NCBI GenBank assembly: GCA_000697665.1
Contig: KL197764.1
Coordinates: 45,703 to 84,334 of the forward strand
Direction: 5' to 3'
DNA length: 38,632 nucleotides
Source of the DNA: Jaapia argillacea MUCL 33604
Taxonomy: Eukaryota > Basidiomycota > Agaricomycetes > Jaapiales > Jaapiaceae
Under the pieces are notes generated by a model. That model saw nothing but the letters and a program-made list of their open reading frames with translations, ran no database searches and was not told the origin of the DNA. This document shows positions 9,276-19,558 of this stretch, in pieces. How positions within the stretch are numbered: position 1 is the stretch's first letter; each line of letters begins with the position of its first letter. The translations under genes and the position numbers were made by a program.

Positions 9276-12200
9276 ACATCATCCTTGGCACCACTGGAGG
9301 ACTGTGATTGCTGATCCTTGGAGTCTGAGTCGAGCAGATCCTGAAAATCCTTCACCGATCTGTTGACCTGGAAATCGGCTAAAATTGGGTGCAGGTGCAT
9401 GAGCTTGGCCTCTTCGAACTGAGTACGTGCAGTACAAGCAAAATAATACCACATGTGACATTGACGAGCGGCATATGCTTCGTGGCCGGGTGTGGGGAAA
9501 TGATGCTCCGCCCTCCTTCTCCAAGAGTCACCATGATAATTGAAGTAATTGCAGACCCAATCCATCTCGTTGACGATGAATGTGAGCTCTTCCTGCCAGT
9601 GATCTCTCATGGCCTTTGCACGGAGCCAATGAAGCCTGACGACTTGTGCAGTGTCAGTCCAGCGGGTCTCACGGCGATCTAGTCGTCAGCGGGACTCACA
9701 GTCTGTCAGATGTTTGCCCTTATTCAGACCATTGCCGAGGCCCCAAATCCAAGGCAAAACCTTGTTGTGATTTCCTCTTTCGCTTGGGTCGTTGATTATC
9801 CCTGTGTTCACCCTGCAGTCGCTCTTCTCGAGGATCTGGTATTTTTCGAGGGTGTGAGAAGACACTCCTAGCTGAACCATGGCTTTTCGACATTGTGCAT
9901 AAATTTGTGTGTGCTTTTGCACAATGCCGTCCTGTTGAGAAATATGTCCCCAAGTGCGAGTTTTCTTCGATTGGCTTTTGTAATGCTGAACATACTTGTG
10001 AAAGATGTAAGACTTATTGCTGAGGGTGATCCAGATCTGCTGCAGAGCGTCGTTGGCCTGTCCTTTCCTCAGGCAAGGTTCTTGTTTGGCAAGCTTTTTC
10101 AGGGTGCTACCAGTGGAGGCTTCCAAGCCAATGCTCGAAGGAAGCAAGATGGGTAATTTCTCAGCAGGTGTTTTGGAGAAATCCACATGGTATCTGTTGA
10201 GGTCGATGTCCGGTTTGTTGATCTCCCCATCGAGGTCAAGGTCATCAAATTGAGTTCCAAAATCAATTCCGGCATCCAGATTGTCGCCTAGGATGTCAGC
10301 AATCTGACCAAGATACTTCGGTGAGGTGTCATTGAAGGTTGAAATTCAGTCACGAAGTCGGCGATGACAGCCTTCAATAGTATTCATTTGGGCGACTGTT
10401 GGTCGCCGACCCAGCCTTCTCACCTCTGCCGCAAGCTCCAACCTTTGGCAAATATCAGCTGCCAAATGAGGTGACTAGGAATCTTCACTTACTGCACCTC
10501 CTGAATGCGTATTCCACTGGACAACCAACTCATGGAACCTTGAATGGGTGTTGAGTCCATTCCTTCCTCTTTGGTGAGCTGGAGCTGGATTTCTGATTTT
10601 GTGGGAGCTGGATTTATTGTTGGCGGAGTACTAGCATGAATGAACAAATAGTGGGCTCACCCTCTTTTATGGTGGGAGCATAAATGTCCATTGCTGCAAT
10701 GTTAAAGCCGCAAGACTCCTGGGCATTTGATTCATCTTCACTCCAGGTCTTCATTTCCTCATGGGTTGATGCTCGGCTGATGTCACAGAAGCCTGCAGCA
10801 CTCATGGCGACTCCATCCAGAGCTTTCACATACTTTTTGAGCAAGGAAAGGACTGGCTGGAGGTTGTCAGCCTCCCATCTGTAAACTACAGAAATGGCAC
10901 TTACCGATGTTCAACATTTTCTTCCAGTTGTTTTCGTTCATGTGGATGTCAAGGGTTTCCACCTGATGATTGTTCCCCATTGCTCGACAGCTAGATGCAA
11001 TCCAGTTGAGATTCGACCAAAGGGTTTCAATAACCTCGCCGTCCACTTGACCGGTGCCAGGAATGTAGTTCGGCGAGTACCTCGGGGTGCACGAATCTTG
11101 ATGACCGTGCACATGGAACAATCCGATGCCATGGCAGATGGTGATGCCTTTTGCAAGGGGTAAATATTGTCGATTCCAGGTGATCCTTCTGAGAAGGTTG
11201 ATGGCAAACTGGCAGTTGATGTCATAGAGAGACATCACCAGACGCAAGCCATCAGCCCCTCCCATGGTACGGAGGAGGGATTGAGTGAATGCATAGTCCA
11301 TGTTCATTTGTCTATGATGACGGTTTCTCAGCGACCAGGCCATGGAGCAGTGGAGACACACAAACCTTTCACCTTTTTGAAAGTTTACGACCAAATGAGG
11401 GCAGAAAGCCCCATGTCGCCCACAAGCAGTAGCCCCAATGCCGGCGACCTGAAGATTCTTCGATCCCATGTTTCCTTGAGTTACAGCCCGATGATTGTGA
11501 CATGTTCCCCCCTGGAGTGACGTCAGGAGATTAAACCACTGAGGTGAGGTTGTACATACCGGCGGATCGTCGATGGAAGCCTTGATAGAGGCTTTGTAAT
11601 CCTGATCCCCCACCATAAAACCCCCTCCCTCTGCGAGGGGAACATCGATGTGTTTTTGGACCATCTGCTCGGCTTTCATATTTCCATCCAAGTTGATGAT
11701 TCAAGTGTAGAGATAACTACACCCAAGTGCATTTAGTAGACAGTCACCACACATGAACCTCACGCACCTTTTATGATCCTCCTTCCAATTGCTAGGTAAG
11801 TTGATTCCTGGTTGAGGGCAGGCAGCACACCAGAGTGCAAGATCGCCAGGTCCAACGACTCTCCCCAGGCCATGGCCAAAACCATGCCATTTCATGACCT
11901 TGAGATATCTCCACTGGCAAACAACACACATGAATTCTCTATACCGATCCTGAAAAACAGTCACATTCAGTTCTTCACTCAGTTGAGATCCACGTACTTG
12001 AGCCAAATGTGGAAATGATGGCTTGGTTGCTCGCCGAATGGTTTGATAGTACTCCCGGGCATTCGTTTTACATTCCAGGTTATGAATGTGAAAGTTGTCG
12101 AGAACCTGAAAAGTAAATCCCATCCTTGGGCACTTGACGCTGCCAGGATAGATCAACAAGTCCAAAAGCTGGAGAAACTCCAGCTGGCATTTCCTGCAAT

Positions 12201-13264
12201 TGCAAAAATGATGAACAACCTCGTGAATGCCAGACACATCCACTATCGTAAAATTCCTCCCATTTCCTTTGGTGCTCGGCAGGGAGGTAAGTTCCACATT
12301 AGCAAGTAAACAGTGGAGTTCTGTCACAGACTTCCACTCCTCCACATCATCCTCCTCATCCTTCCAAATCTCATGCTCATCTCCATCTCACTCCTCATCC
12401 TCCAGGAATGGATCATCCTCGTTGGGCACATCTTCCACTGTTGCTCAGCGAGAAGTGGTGATGCTGGATGGTGCTGGCAAACTGGGAGGCTTGAAAGGTG
12501 GACTGGAGGATGGAACGGAAAAAGGATCACCATTGAGATTTGGTTCCAACTCATCGGGTGTGTGGCCATCCCCCTGCACATCACCAGGGTATGGAAGAAA
12601 CTCTGGCGATTGAAGGCTAACCTGGTCCCCTGAGGTCATAGTAGTTCGCAGATAGGTGTTTCCAGGACATTCTCCCCCTCCATGTCCAAGATGAATGCAA
12701 ACCCCAACCTGCCAAAGCCAACCAGTAGAGAAGTGATCATCCTTCCAAATCTCCACCCAATGGAAGGGATGTGACATGTGAGCATCCCTGTAGCACTCTG
12801 CGCAGAACAGCGGACAAACTAAAGCATTGCAAACATCGCCACAATCCAGGCTGACCACAGCGATGGCAGCAGCCATCTGAAGGCCGTGCTTCACTAGACA
12901 GCAGAGTATGGAGGAAGATGGGGGCCTTCTCCTTCCATTCCCTCATCATGTCATTTGAGGTCTGTCAAAACATCATCATGGGTCATGTCAGACATCAGAT
13001 GCAACAGCATACCTTTCATGTGCTTGACAACAAGGAAGTCATAGGATCCATCTCTGCTGCAGCATTTTGCAAGAAGTCTTCTCTTGATTGCCAGTCCTGT
13101 GAAGGGGTGCCCCATCCTGACTTACTAGGGCTACTCACCCCACCATCTTCAGTTCCCTGCACCAACACTGTTTTCCACCTTCTGGAGCCCTTTGCTGTCT
13201 TTTTTCATGTGATCCTCTTCAAACGAGCCTCACCAGCGAACTTGATACCCTTTCGATGAGCCAT
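9272..13264 (-). pseudogene. KDZ (Kyakuja-Dileera-Zisupton) transposase with CxC2 cluster
   Basis: The order of blocks on the minus strand matches the KDZ family. First is an N-terminal cysteine cluster (GLWRCLQCF, then CAECYRDAHMSHPFHWVEIW and VGVCIHLGHGG), followed by an acidic linker. Next come the CxC2-type region (11701-12345; HFCNCRKC, MGFTFQVLDNFHIHNLECK) and the RNase-H-like core (10867-11691; MDGNMKAEQM, GIGATACGRHGAFCPH, SLYDINCQF, GIGLFHVHGHQDSC, VDGEVIETLWSNLNWIASSC). The C-terminal helical part ends with EKLPILLPSSIGLEAS, LRKGQANDALQQIWITL, EMDWVCNYFNYHGDSW and CHMWYYF. The presumed acidic metal ligands lie in DGNMK, YDINC and DGEVIE. Introns near 9630-9690 and 10880-10910 fit. 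Damage: in-frame TGA codons at 12445-12447 and 12388-12390, a TGA soon after the start, and a frameshift inside the first cysteine cluster (about 12830). It would cut and paste DNA; this copy looks inactive. Confidence 0.85.
10867..11691 (-). other. KDZ RNase-H-fold catalytic domain, intact segment
   Basis: This long uninterrupted exon carries the hallmark KDZ blocks: DGNMKAEQM at its start, the Cys/His-rich GIGATACGRHGAFCPH, YDINCQF, HVHGHQDSC and DGEVIETLW. The Asp of DGNMK and YDINC and the Glu of EVIETLW are the likely catalytic carboxylates of the fold. The domain itself has no stop. Confidence 0.85.
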
Positions 13265-13348
13265 AGGGAGGGAGGGCAAAGTTCAGAATAGCCAGAGAAG
13301 AAAGAGGTTCACGAAAGTTTTATTGTAAGCCAGTTGACTATGTATAGA
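13265..13348. other. 84-bp gap between KDZ and TET/JBP genes
   Basis: The TET/JBP stop (TAG, minus strand, 13349-13351) and the KDZ start (ATG at 13264) are 84 bp apart in the same orientation. There is little room for a separate promoter, so KDZ either uses one inside the TET/JBP 3' end or is co-transcribed with it. Confidence 0.5.
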
Positions 13349-14751
13349 CTAAATGCTCCTCCTGGCGTGGAGGTAATGGTCCACCATCATGGGTTCGGCA
13401 AGACATAACCCTAACCTCTGAGAGACCTTGTGACACATGAAAAATGCATAGCAAACTCTCTCTCCGTCCACTTCCGACACCCCATGGGGCAGAATGACTG
13501 CTGAGAGCGGATAGAGTTCCAGGCAAATCTGGCGTCCTGATGCCTATGCTCAGCAAGACCATCTCCACGTACCTATAGGGTCCTGCAGAAATGAGCAAAT
13601 CATACCAACCCACCCAGCATTGAGTATCTCGATGCACAGGTGTTTCCCTGTTTGATATGACTGCGGTGCCAGTGTAGATCGACAACCAATTCATATCCAT
13701 CCCATCCACCAACAAGGCTTCTCGACCCCTGCGACTGTATGCATACAGTCGAGGATGAATGACCCTCAGTATCGCATTCACGATGGCCATTGAATGGATC
13801 GTGTCATTCAACCATTGATCAGCGCCTAAAAGGTGGGCCTTTGTGTTCAAAGTCGCCGAGACACCGAGCGAACTTGCCAGACCCTTAGCAACTCAACTCG
13901 TCACCAGACACCATAGGTGTGGAATGCTTCAAAACATACCTGATGACCAAGTTGAAACCATGCTGGGCTAAAGTTGAGAACACTGGGCGTGACCTCATAC
14001 TGACCAGCGGGAGCTTTGAAGTACGCAAGGTCATTTCGCCAGCTTCCACACTTCCCTGGGACCTGAGGTTTTCCAGAAGTCCTCATCAGTGGATTGAGGC
14101 TTGAAGCAGCGCGAAACATAGCCATATTTTTGCCATGAGATGTGCCAAATCAATGAGTGAGAGGGGAAACATACCTGCCGTGACCAGCAGAGAAGAGAGG
14201 GAAGCTGCCACATCAACACCATGCTGGTGGAGTTGACAATCACAAAAGGGTCCTTGCATATGGGCAGATCACCAGTGAACAATGGGGGAAAGAGAGCTTC
14301 CATCTCCTCTTCTTTCTTGCGATTCATCCCAGTCTGCCTGCCAAGATCTAACACATACTCATGGCTGCTCCAAGGAAGGGAAACTTGAGAGGATCAGGTA
14401 TTATACAACACCTCTGAAATGAAACTCACTAGGGTGAGTGAACGCCTCGTAGATGACGCCGGCCATCCATTGGCATTCACCAATGATCAGGGCCGGTAGT
14501 GCCAGTAACGCAGGATATGGCAATGATTCAGGCTCAAGCTTGTGCAAGAAAAGACAGTAAAGGTATTCAGTGACCTGGGCTTCAAATGCCATCGCAGAGT
14601 GAAAATGATTGAGGTTGGGCGGAGTCATGGATGTAATAGAGCAAAAGGTTCGCAGAGCAAAAGGTTTGACAAGAGACAAAATAGGTTTTGGCGATGCAGG
14701 AAGTATTGAGAGCTGGTTGGAAGATTCAATGGTGACTTGAGATCGAGTTTC
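13349..14751 (-). pseudogene. fungal TET/JBP-family 2-oxoglutarate/Fe(II) dioxygenase
   Basis: Members oxidise 5-methylpyrimidines in DNA, using iron and 2-oxoglutarate. Exons on the minus strand give, in family order, KDPFVIVNSTSMVLMWQLPS, SWRNDLAYFKAP, PSVLNFSPAWFQLGHQ, NAILRVIHPRLYAYSRRG, GMDMNWLSIYTGTAVISNRE and TPVHRDTQ. The HRD of the last block is the H-x-D iron motif. The distal ligand is the His of LPHGVSEVDGERVCYAFFM; the Arg in DGERV is the likely 2-oxoglutarate anchor. Between PGTLSALS and LPHGV the frame shifts (13490-13505), leaving four bases where a multiple of three is needed. The two halves of the iron site are thus in different frames, so the gene is probably broken. The frame continues upstream to a splice acceptor at 14752; the first exon was not located, though a short frame beginning MAEFVHTNVDRLAQ near 14935 is a candidate. 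It lies next to the KDZ gene, an association described in mushroom genomes. Confidence 0.8.
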
Positions 14752-15529
14752 CTAGTGATTCATCATCGATCTGAACTTCATATCCAGCAAGTCAGAAACC
14801 GGGAATATTTGTGACACATTAATTCAGGTGTGCTTTTGTGTCAAGGCAGAAGCGACCTGAATGTAACTAGACAGTAGTGGACCGTGTTTGTGCCAGCCTG
14901 TCCACATTTGTGTGCACAAATTCAGCCATTCCCTCAATGAAGGTCGACTCTGGCTTTGATTCTCGTCCACATGCCTAACCTAAACATTACCGCATCATTG
15001 CACAAAAATAAGGAAGGATTTGTAGATAACAACAGGCATGGAGGCCTCAGTTCAAGACCCCCAGCCACACCGTGCAATGAAGTGTCCACCATTGATTGCG
15101 AGTTCCACCCTCCTTGCTTGTCCCACTTTGTAGTCAGTCTACGCCAAAATTATCTATGATGGAATGATAGAAAATGGTCCCATGCCTTTTGTGCTCGTCA
15201 ATGAGCTTGTACTAACATATGCCTTGCACCCATTGTGCGTATGGCAAGTGATCGAAGCCTCCTTGATGTGGGTGTATCAACTGTCTTTGGTGATTCTGAC
15301 GCCCCACCAATTGCCTTCACAGGTGAACTCCATACATTGTTACCAGGATTGTTTGCATTGATCGCAAGGAACTGGCATTCGATGGGGTGGATCTGCCCCG
15401 ATACCCACCTGTCCCGATACCTGTGTGAACTGCAAATGTTCAGCTATGGGCCTGTCTGTTTGTCCAACCATCAGCTAACCTTGTGTCTTCCACATTTGTT
15501 TCTCCCCCTCTACCCTTTCACCATGTATT
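14752..15529. promoter_or_regulatory. divergent region between TET/JBP and gene B
   Basis: The two genes point away from each other over about 780 bp. The part nearest TET/JBP may hide its first exon. The part before the gene B start is pyrimidine-rich. No clear TATA box was found. Confidence 0.4.
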
Positions 15530-16650
15530 ATGGCATGCAAACAGCGCACCAAAGGTCTCAGAAGGAATCCACATGCTCCAGGGTACTCTCTTACTGCCCA
15601 CGACATTGAGGTGGTCAACACCTTCCTCCCCCACTACGAGACGGCTGAGCGACATGAACGTGTTGGTGTCTTGGCTGATGCTTCTGATGCTGTTCTGGAC
15701 ATTCACAATGGACTTGCTGAGCTCTCTGAGGATGAGAGAGATGAAATCATCTCCATGAGTTCTCAATTCACCCTGAACCGGACCCTTTGCCATCTGTTAC
15801 ACTTCTTCCAGGCTGTTCATGGCCACATCATGCAAGAAAGGCCTGGAACCATGAGCGACATGATGGGTTTCTTCTTCAGGGATTGGAATTTACAGTATGT
15901 GGTCGAGTATGGGAGGAGGGAAGACATCCGGCATAGGATCGCCAAGACTGTTGGCCCTGAGGTAAAGGGAAACGACAAGTGGGCTTTTGCCTGCTATCAG
16001 ACCGTCGTCAGTGAGATAATGAAGGAGCTGACCAACAAGGAAAGGTGGGGGTATACTATTCAGGCGGAAAAGTGGAACCAGATTGGAGCTCCAGCCTTGG
16101 TGAAATCTCAGTGAGCTCGTCGATCTCTGCCTTCAAGTCCAACTCATGAGTTGTTCTATGTAGAACCGCTGAAAGCAGAGCTCACAAGATCATGTCTGCT
16201 TTCACCAATTGCTGCCAGGAAAAGCTTGCTATGGAGGTCATGATACTCTACTCCTACCGTACGCCTGCCAGGGAGGTTGAGGTGTTTGTGTAAGTTCTTC
16301 GCTGGGACTCTGCATATCCATTCTGAGAAGTTGTAGGGCTGAGACCGAAACGGAGGTCAAGCTCAGCAAAATGTTTCCCAAATTCATCACCCACAATTGT
16401 AAACCTTTCAGGGAGTACTGTCAGATCGCAATTGGTGCGTGGATCTACATTGCCGAGACCGTAGTCCTGACAGATTCAAAGATGGCAAAGTCGATCTCAT
16501 TCCACCAGGAATGGGTGGTCACAACAAGAAATGTCCAGACAATGTTCAACTTACTTGCAACCCTGAGGGCTGTCCGGTCATTCTGGCGGAGCTTGGGAAG
16601 GGGCGAGGTCGCCTGGCAGTCATCCTTCAGGACTACCTGAACATGATATG
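15530..16650 (+). CDS. gene B, 5' part, unknown protein interrupted by the LTR element
   Basis: Starts at ATG 15530 (MACKQRTKGLRRNPHAPGYS). The first exon runs to 16110; introns at 16111-16163, 16290-16336 and about 16440-16477 all have GT/AG ends and preserve one frame without a stop. Blocks include RPGTMSDMMGFFFRDWNLQY, EKLAMEVMILYSYRTPARE, DGKVDLIPPGMGGHNKKCPD, CNPEGCPVILAELGKGRGR and VILQDYLNM. I do not recognise the family; the Cys-x4-Cys near GGHNKKC...CNPEGC could bind metal. The coding sequence stops at the 5' LTR at 16651 and resumes at 25545. Removing the element and one ATATG gives codons ATG ATA TGG and then a phase-1 intron, still in frame. Confidence 0.65.
16646..16650. repeat. 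LTR element target-site duplication, left copy
   Basis: ATATG directly before the 5' LTR; the identical pentamer follows the 3' LTR at 25540-25544. Five bp is usual for Ty3/gypsy integrases. Confidence 0.95.
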
Positions 16651-16929
16651 TGTTACGACTTTGTATACCTGTTTCGTTTTTTCATTATCTTATCTTATCT
16701 TGGACATCTTATCTTGTCTTATCGTGCCTCCTCTCAGACTCGTTCCATTTGTATCTCGCTGTACTATTATTAACTCGACTTCTCGTTCTATACCCCATTC
16801 GGCCGGTTACCAATCCTCTGGACCTTCCACCTTATTCTCTATCTTTCTATCATGTTCTCTTGTATTCCCTGGACGCTATTCTTAGCACCTTCTATACCAT
16901 TCTACTACGTTCTCTCCTTCTGGTCCTAG

Positions 16930-16938
16930 TATATAAGG
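16930..16938 (+). promoter_or_regulatory. LTR TATA box
   Basis: TATATAAGG in the 5' LTR, identical in the 3' LTR. It lies 33 bp upstream of the A at 16963, where the presumed self-primer begins, a normal distance to a transcription start. Confidence 0.75.
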
Positions 16939-16962
16939 CGCTTTCACTCTCCTGTACTCCTT

Positions 16963-16973
16963 AAGCTTGTCCA
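16963..16973 (+). promoter_or_regulatory. putative RNA 5' end / self-primer
   Basis: AAGCTTGTCCA is the exact reverse complement of TGGACAAGCTT just downstream of the LTR (17088-17098). In Tf1-type elements the first 11 bases of the RNA fold back on the primer-binding site. Length and position after the TATA box both fit. Confidence 0.75.
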
Positions 16974-17087
16974 CTTGAATAATACAGCTCTTTAGCCGTA
17001 CCCTTCAATTGGTTCGCTCCTCATTCGTCATCCTCTACAGCCTCAAGTTGTAGCCTGAGTACGAGTTGCTAAAGTGCTCCTAACACT

Positions 17088-17098
17088 TGGACAAGCTT
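17088..17098 (+). promoter_or_regulatory. primer-binding site of self-priming type
   Basis: TGGACAAGCTT begins 2 bp after the 5' LTR. It pairs perfectly over 11 bases with the LTR sequence at 16963-16973. I did not match it to a tRNA 3' end, though TGG alone is compatible with CCA of any tRNA. Confidence 0.75.
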
Positions 17099-17126
17099 TT
17101 CACACCCTACTCACCCTACGACACCA

Positions 17127-19496
17127 ATGCAGTCAGGATCTGCGACCTCCCCCACCCTGGAATCATATCGCGTTGTCATAACCAACAAACCTCGCCCCAG
17201 TATCGTCGACACCATCAACATCTGACCTCTCTTCCTAGTACAACACTCCAACAATAAACAGCTTGTATTCGTCAAACGACGAGCCATACACGCCCTTTAC
17301 CCCGTTGGCAGACCTCAACTAGAAACCCCTGTGGCATTATCCCCTGTCACCACCCAATACTACATGCCATCCCCTAAGAAACAACGAGTCAGAAAACATT
17401 CCAAACTCGCGCGCATCATAACCATACTTCAGGCAATCAGCGGATCACGAAACTGGCAGAAGTAAGGATCCACATCGACGCCTTCCTAAGTGTGTTCCTG
17501 CTCGTCACCCAGGAACTCAATCAACTCTACCACCAGCTCAATGTCATATCCAACGACCTAACCGCCCTCTGCACATGAATCAATAATATCATCGAACAAG
17601 TACACCAACAAGCAGAAGAAGTAGAACTGCTCCACCGACAACATATCGAATTAGTCCCCCCACCATCGTGCACTTGTCAAGATTGATCCTCACACAAACT
17701 CCGCCTACCAACAGCATCTGCTCCCTGCTGATACCCACGCACCTACATTCCAAGAACTCACCAGATACAAGGAACACATCCAGGACAATATCAACTACGA
17801 CAATTCAAATGGACTATTCTACTATAACCGAAACCCCTTTGTCATTCGAAGTGGCCAAGGATTTTCCAAGTTTGGAAAACCCTTCCAATTCCCCTTCAAT
17901 CCAGACCTCCCCACCTTCAGAGAATACATATGACATCACCCGGAAGTTCTACCCCAGAACCCCACTGCACCCGAAACTGCTAGATCCCCACCCCCAACCA
18001 GCCTAGTATCACCCCCAATCACCACTCCCACCCCACTAATTGCATCCTCATCCACCCAACCCCCATGGGCTAACCCCTATACAAGAATCTCCAGAGGAGG
18101 AACCCCTTGACCTAAACCACCATCACGACAACCCAGCAGACAATCTGTTGGTAGCGATCGAGGATTACAAGAACTACGAGAAGCTGTGTCTAGAACTGCT
18201 TCTAGAGCATCTTACTGAGCCCCAGAAGCATCAGACGATGACCACTCAACCACCGAGGAGGAAGCGGAAACTCAACCCCTCAACGCCCCCATCACCGAAG
18301 AACCCAAGGATTCGCACTCCCCAACACAGAACCCTCCTACCAGGCAAATCAATCCTGAAGAAGCTGCTCCCATCAACAACGAACCTCCCCCCAACCCACC
18401 CAACTACCCTGTACCTACTCCAAATCCCCAACCCCAGATCCCATTTGTTCTGCCACCACCTCCACCACCTCTGCCGCCCCTGCCCAGACCCCCTGCTATC
18501 AACATCATGTCCAGCGCCACCAACAAAGGACCTAAGCTCGCCCCACCATCAGTCTTCACTGGTGATCGCCGACAAACTGATAAATTCGTTCAAGAAGTTA
18601 AACTTAACATCAGAGCCAATCCAGATGACTTCAAAAATGAATGGGCCAAGATCACCTACACTCTTTCCTTCATGAAAGAAGGCACTGCTGGTTCTTGGGC
18701 AATGAAATACATTGAGGACTACGAGAAGCCCACTGGCCCCTATACCAAAGCAGATGGAACCAAAGATTCGTGGGATGAATTCATTGCATGCATCAGGGAC
18801 ACATTCAAAGAACTGGACAAGGGAGGAACCGCAAGGATGCAAATCCAAAACCTACAACAAGGGAGATCATCCATTGACAACTATGTCACCAAGTTCGAAG
18901 ATCTAGCTCGCTACACTGAGTTTAACGACGCTGCCCTACTTGAATACTTCAAGAAGGGGCTCAATTGGGATATCCTCCACGCCATCATTCATCTTCCCAC
19001 CCCCCCATCCAACTATGCCAACTTCAAAGCCGCCGCCATCCAAGAAGACCTCCTCCGACAACAGGCCGCAGCTGAGAAATCCTGGAGATTTTGCTCAGCC
19101 AAGCCCATATACCCCGATGACCCTGCCCCCCAATACCGACAACCCTACCAATCAGAAGGCGTCCCCATGGATATTGACGCCGCCTGATTTGGAAGAAACC
19201 GACTGACCGGGCAGTTCCAACATCTGGATAACCAGGAACAGAAGAAGTTAAGGGACACTAATGCATGCTTCTACTGCAGAAAACCCAGACTCTTCTCCCA
19301 CGACTGCCCAGACAAATGAAAGAAGCCTTTCAAAAGGCGCTTTCAAGCAAGGGTTGTCAAAGTAGGAGAAGAAGAGAAGGAAGAACCCAGAGACGTAGGA
19401 AAAGAGATCAGGAATCTCTTACAGGATACAGTGGAAGATAACAGATGGGAAGTGGTGCAAACGGTTAGGGAAGAATTTGCTAAATTGGGTTTTTAA
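17127..19496 (+). pseudogene. gag: gag with long proline-rich N-terminal region
   Basis: A frame open from ATG 17127 (MQSGSATSPTLESYRVVITN) soon meets a TGA and other stops, and the reading shifts frames several times before 18000. From about 17720 one frame leads through acidic and proline-rich stretches (LPPPPPPLPPLPRPP type) into the recognisable capsid at 18507: MSSATNKGPKLAPPSVFTGD, FMKEGTAGSWAMKYIEDY and LQQGRSSIDNYVTKFEDLAR. A TGA follows at 19185-19187. The nucleocapsid knuckle reads CFYCRKPRLFSHDC; the family pattern C-x2-C-x4-H-x4-C has lost its His. The frame ends at TAA 19494-19496. The protein would coat the element RNA. Confidence 0.85.
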
Positions 19497-19558
19497 ATCA
19501 CCTTCCGCCTGTGGCGAACGAGAAGGTTAAATGAGATTCCTTTAATCGATACCAAGTC

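Larger units (their letters stand above)
16651..17085 (+). repeat. 5' LTR, 435 bp
   Basis: TGTTACGACTTTG ... CTCCTAACA. Compared by eye with the 3' LTR there are about 20 differences and no indels. All are transitions and about 17 lie at CpG sites. The LTR includes a TATA box and the self-primer sequence. Confidence 0.95.

Noticed and set aside
13560-13600. A 36-bp intron in the TET/JBP gene (GTACGT...TCAG)
   Set aside because: Reading straight through keeps the frame and gives residues that fit the family, and removing it does not cure the downstream frameshift.
16651-16964. Open frames inside both LTRs
   Set aside because: They fall wholly in the LTRs, are copies of each other and contain the promoter; no protein resemblance.
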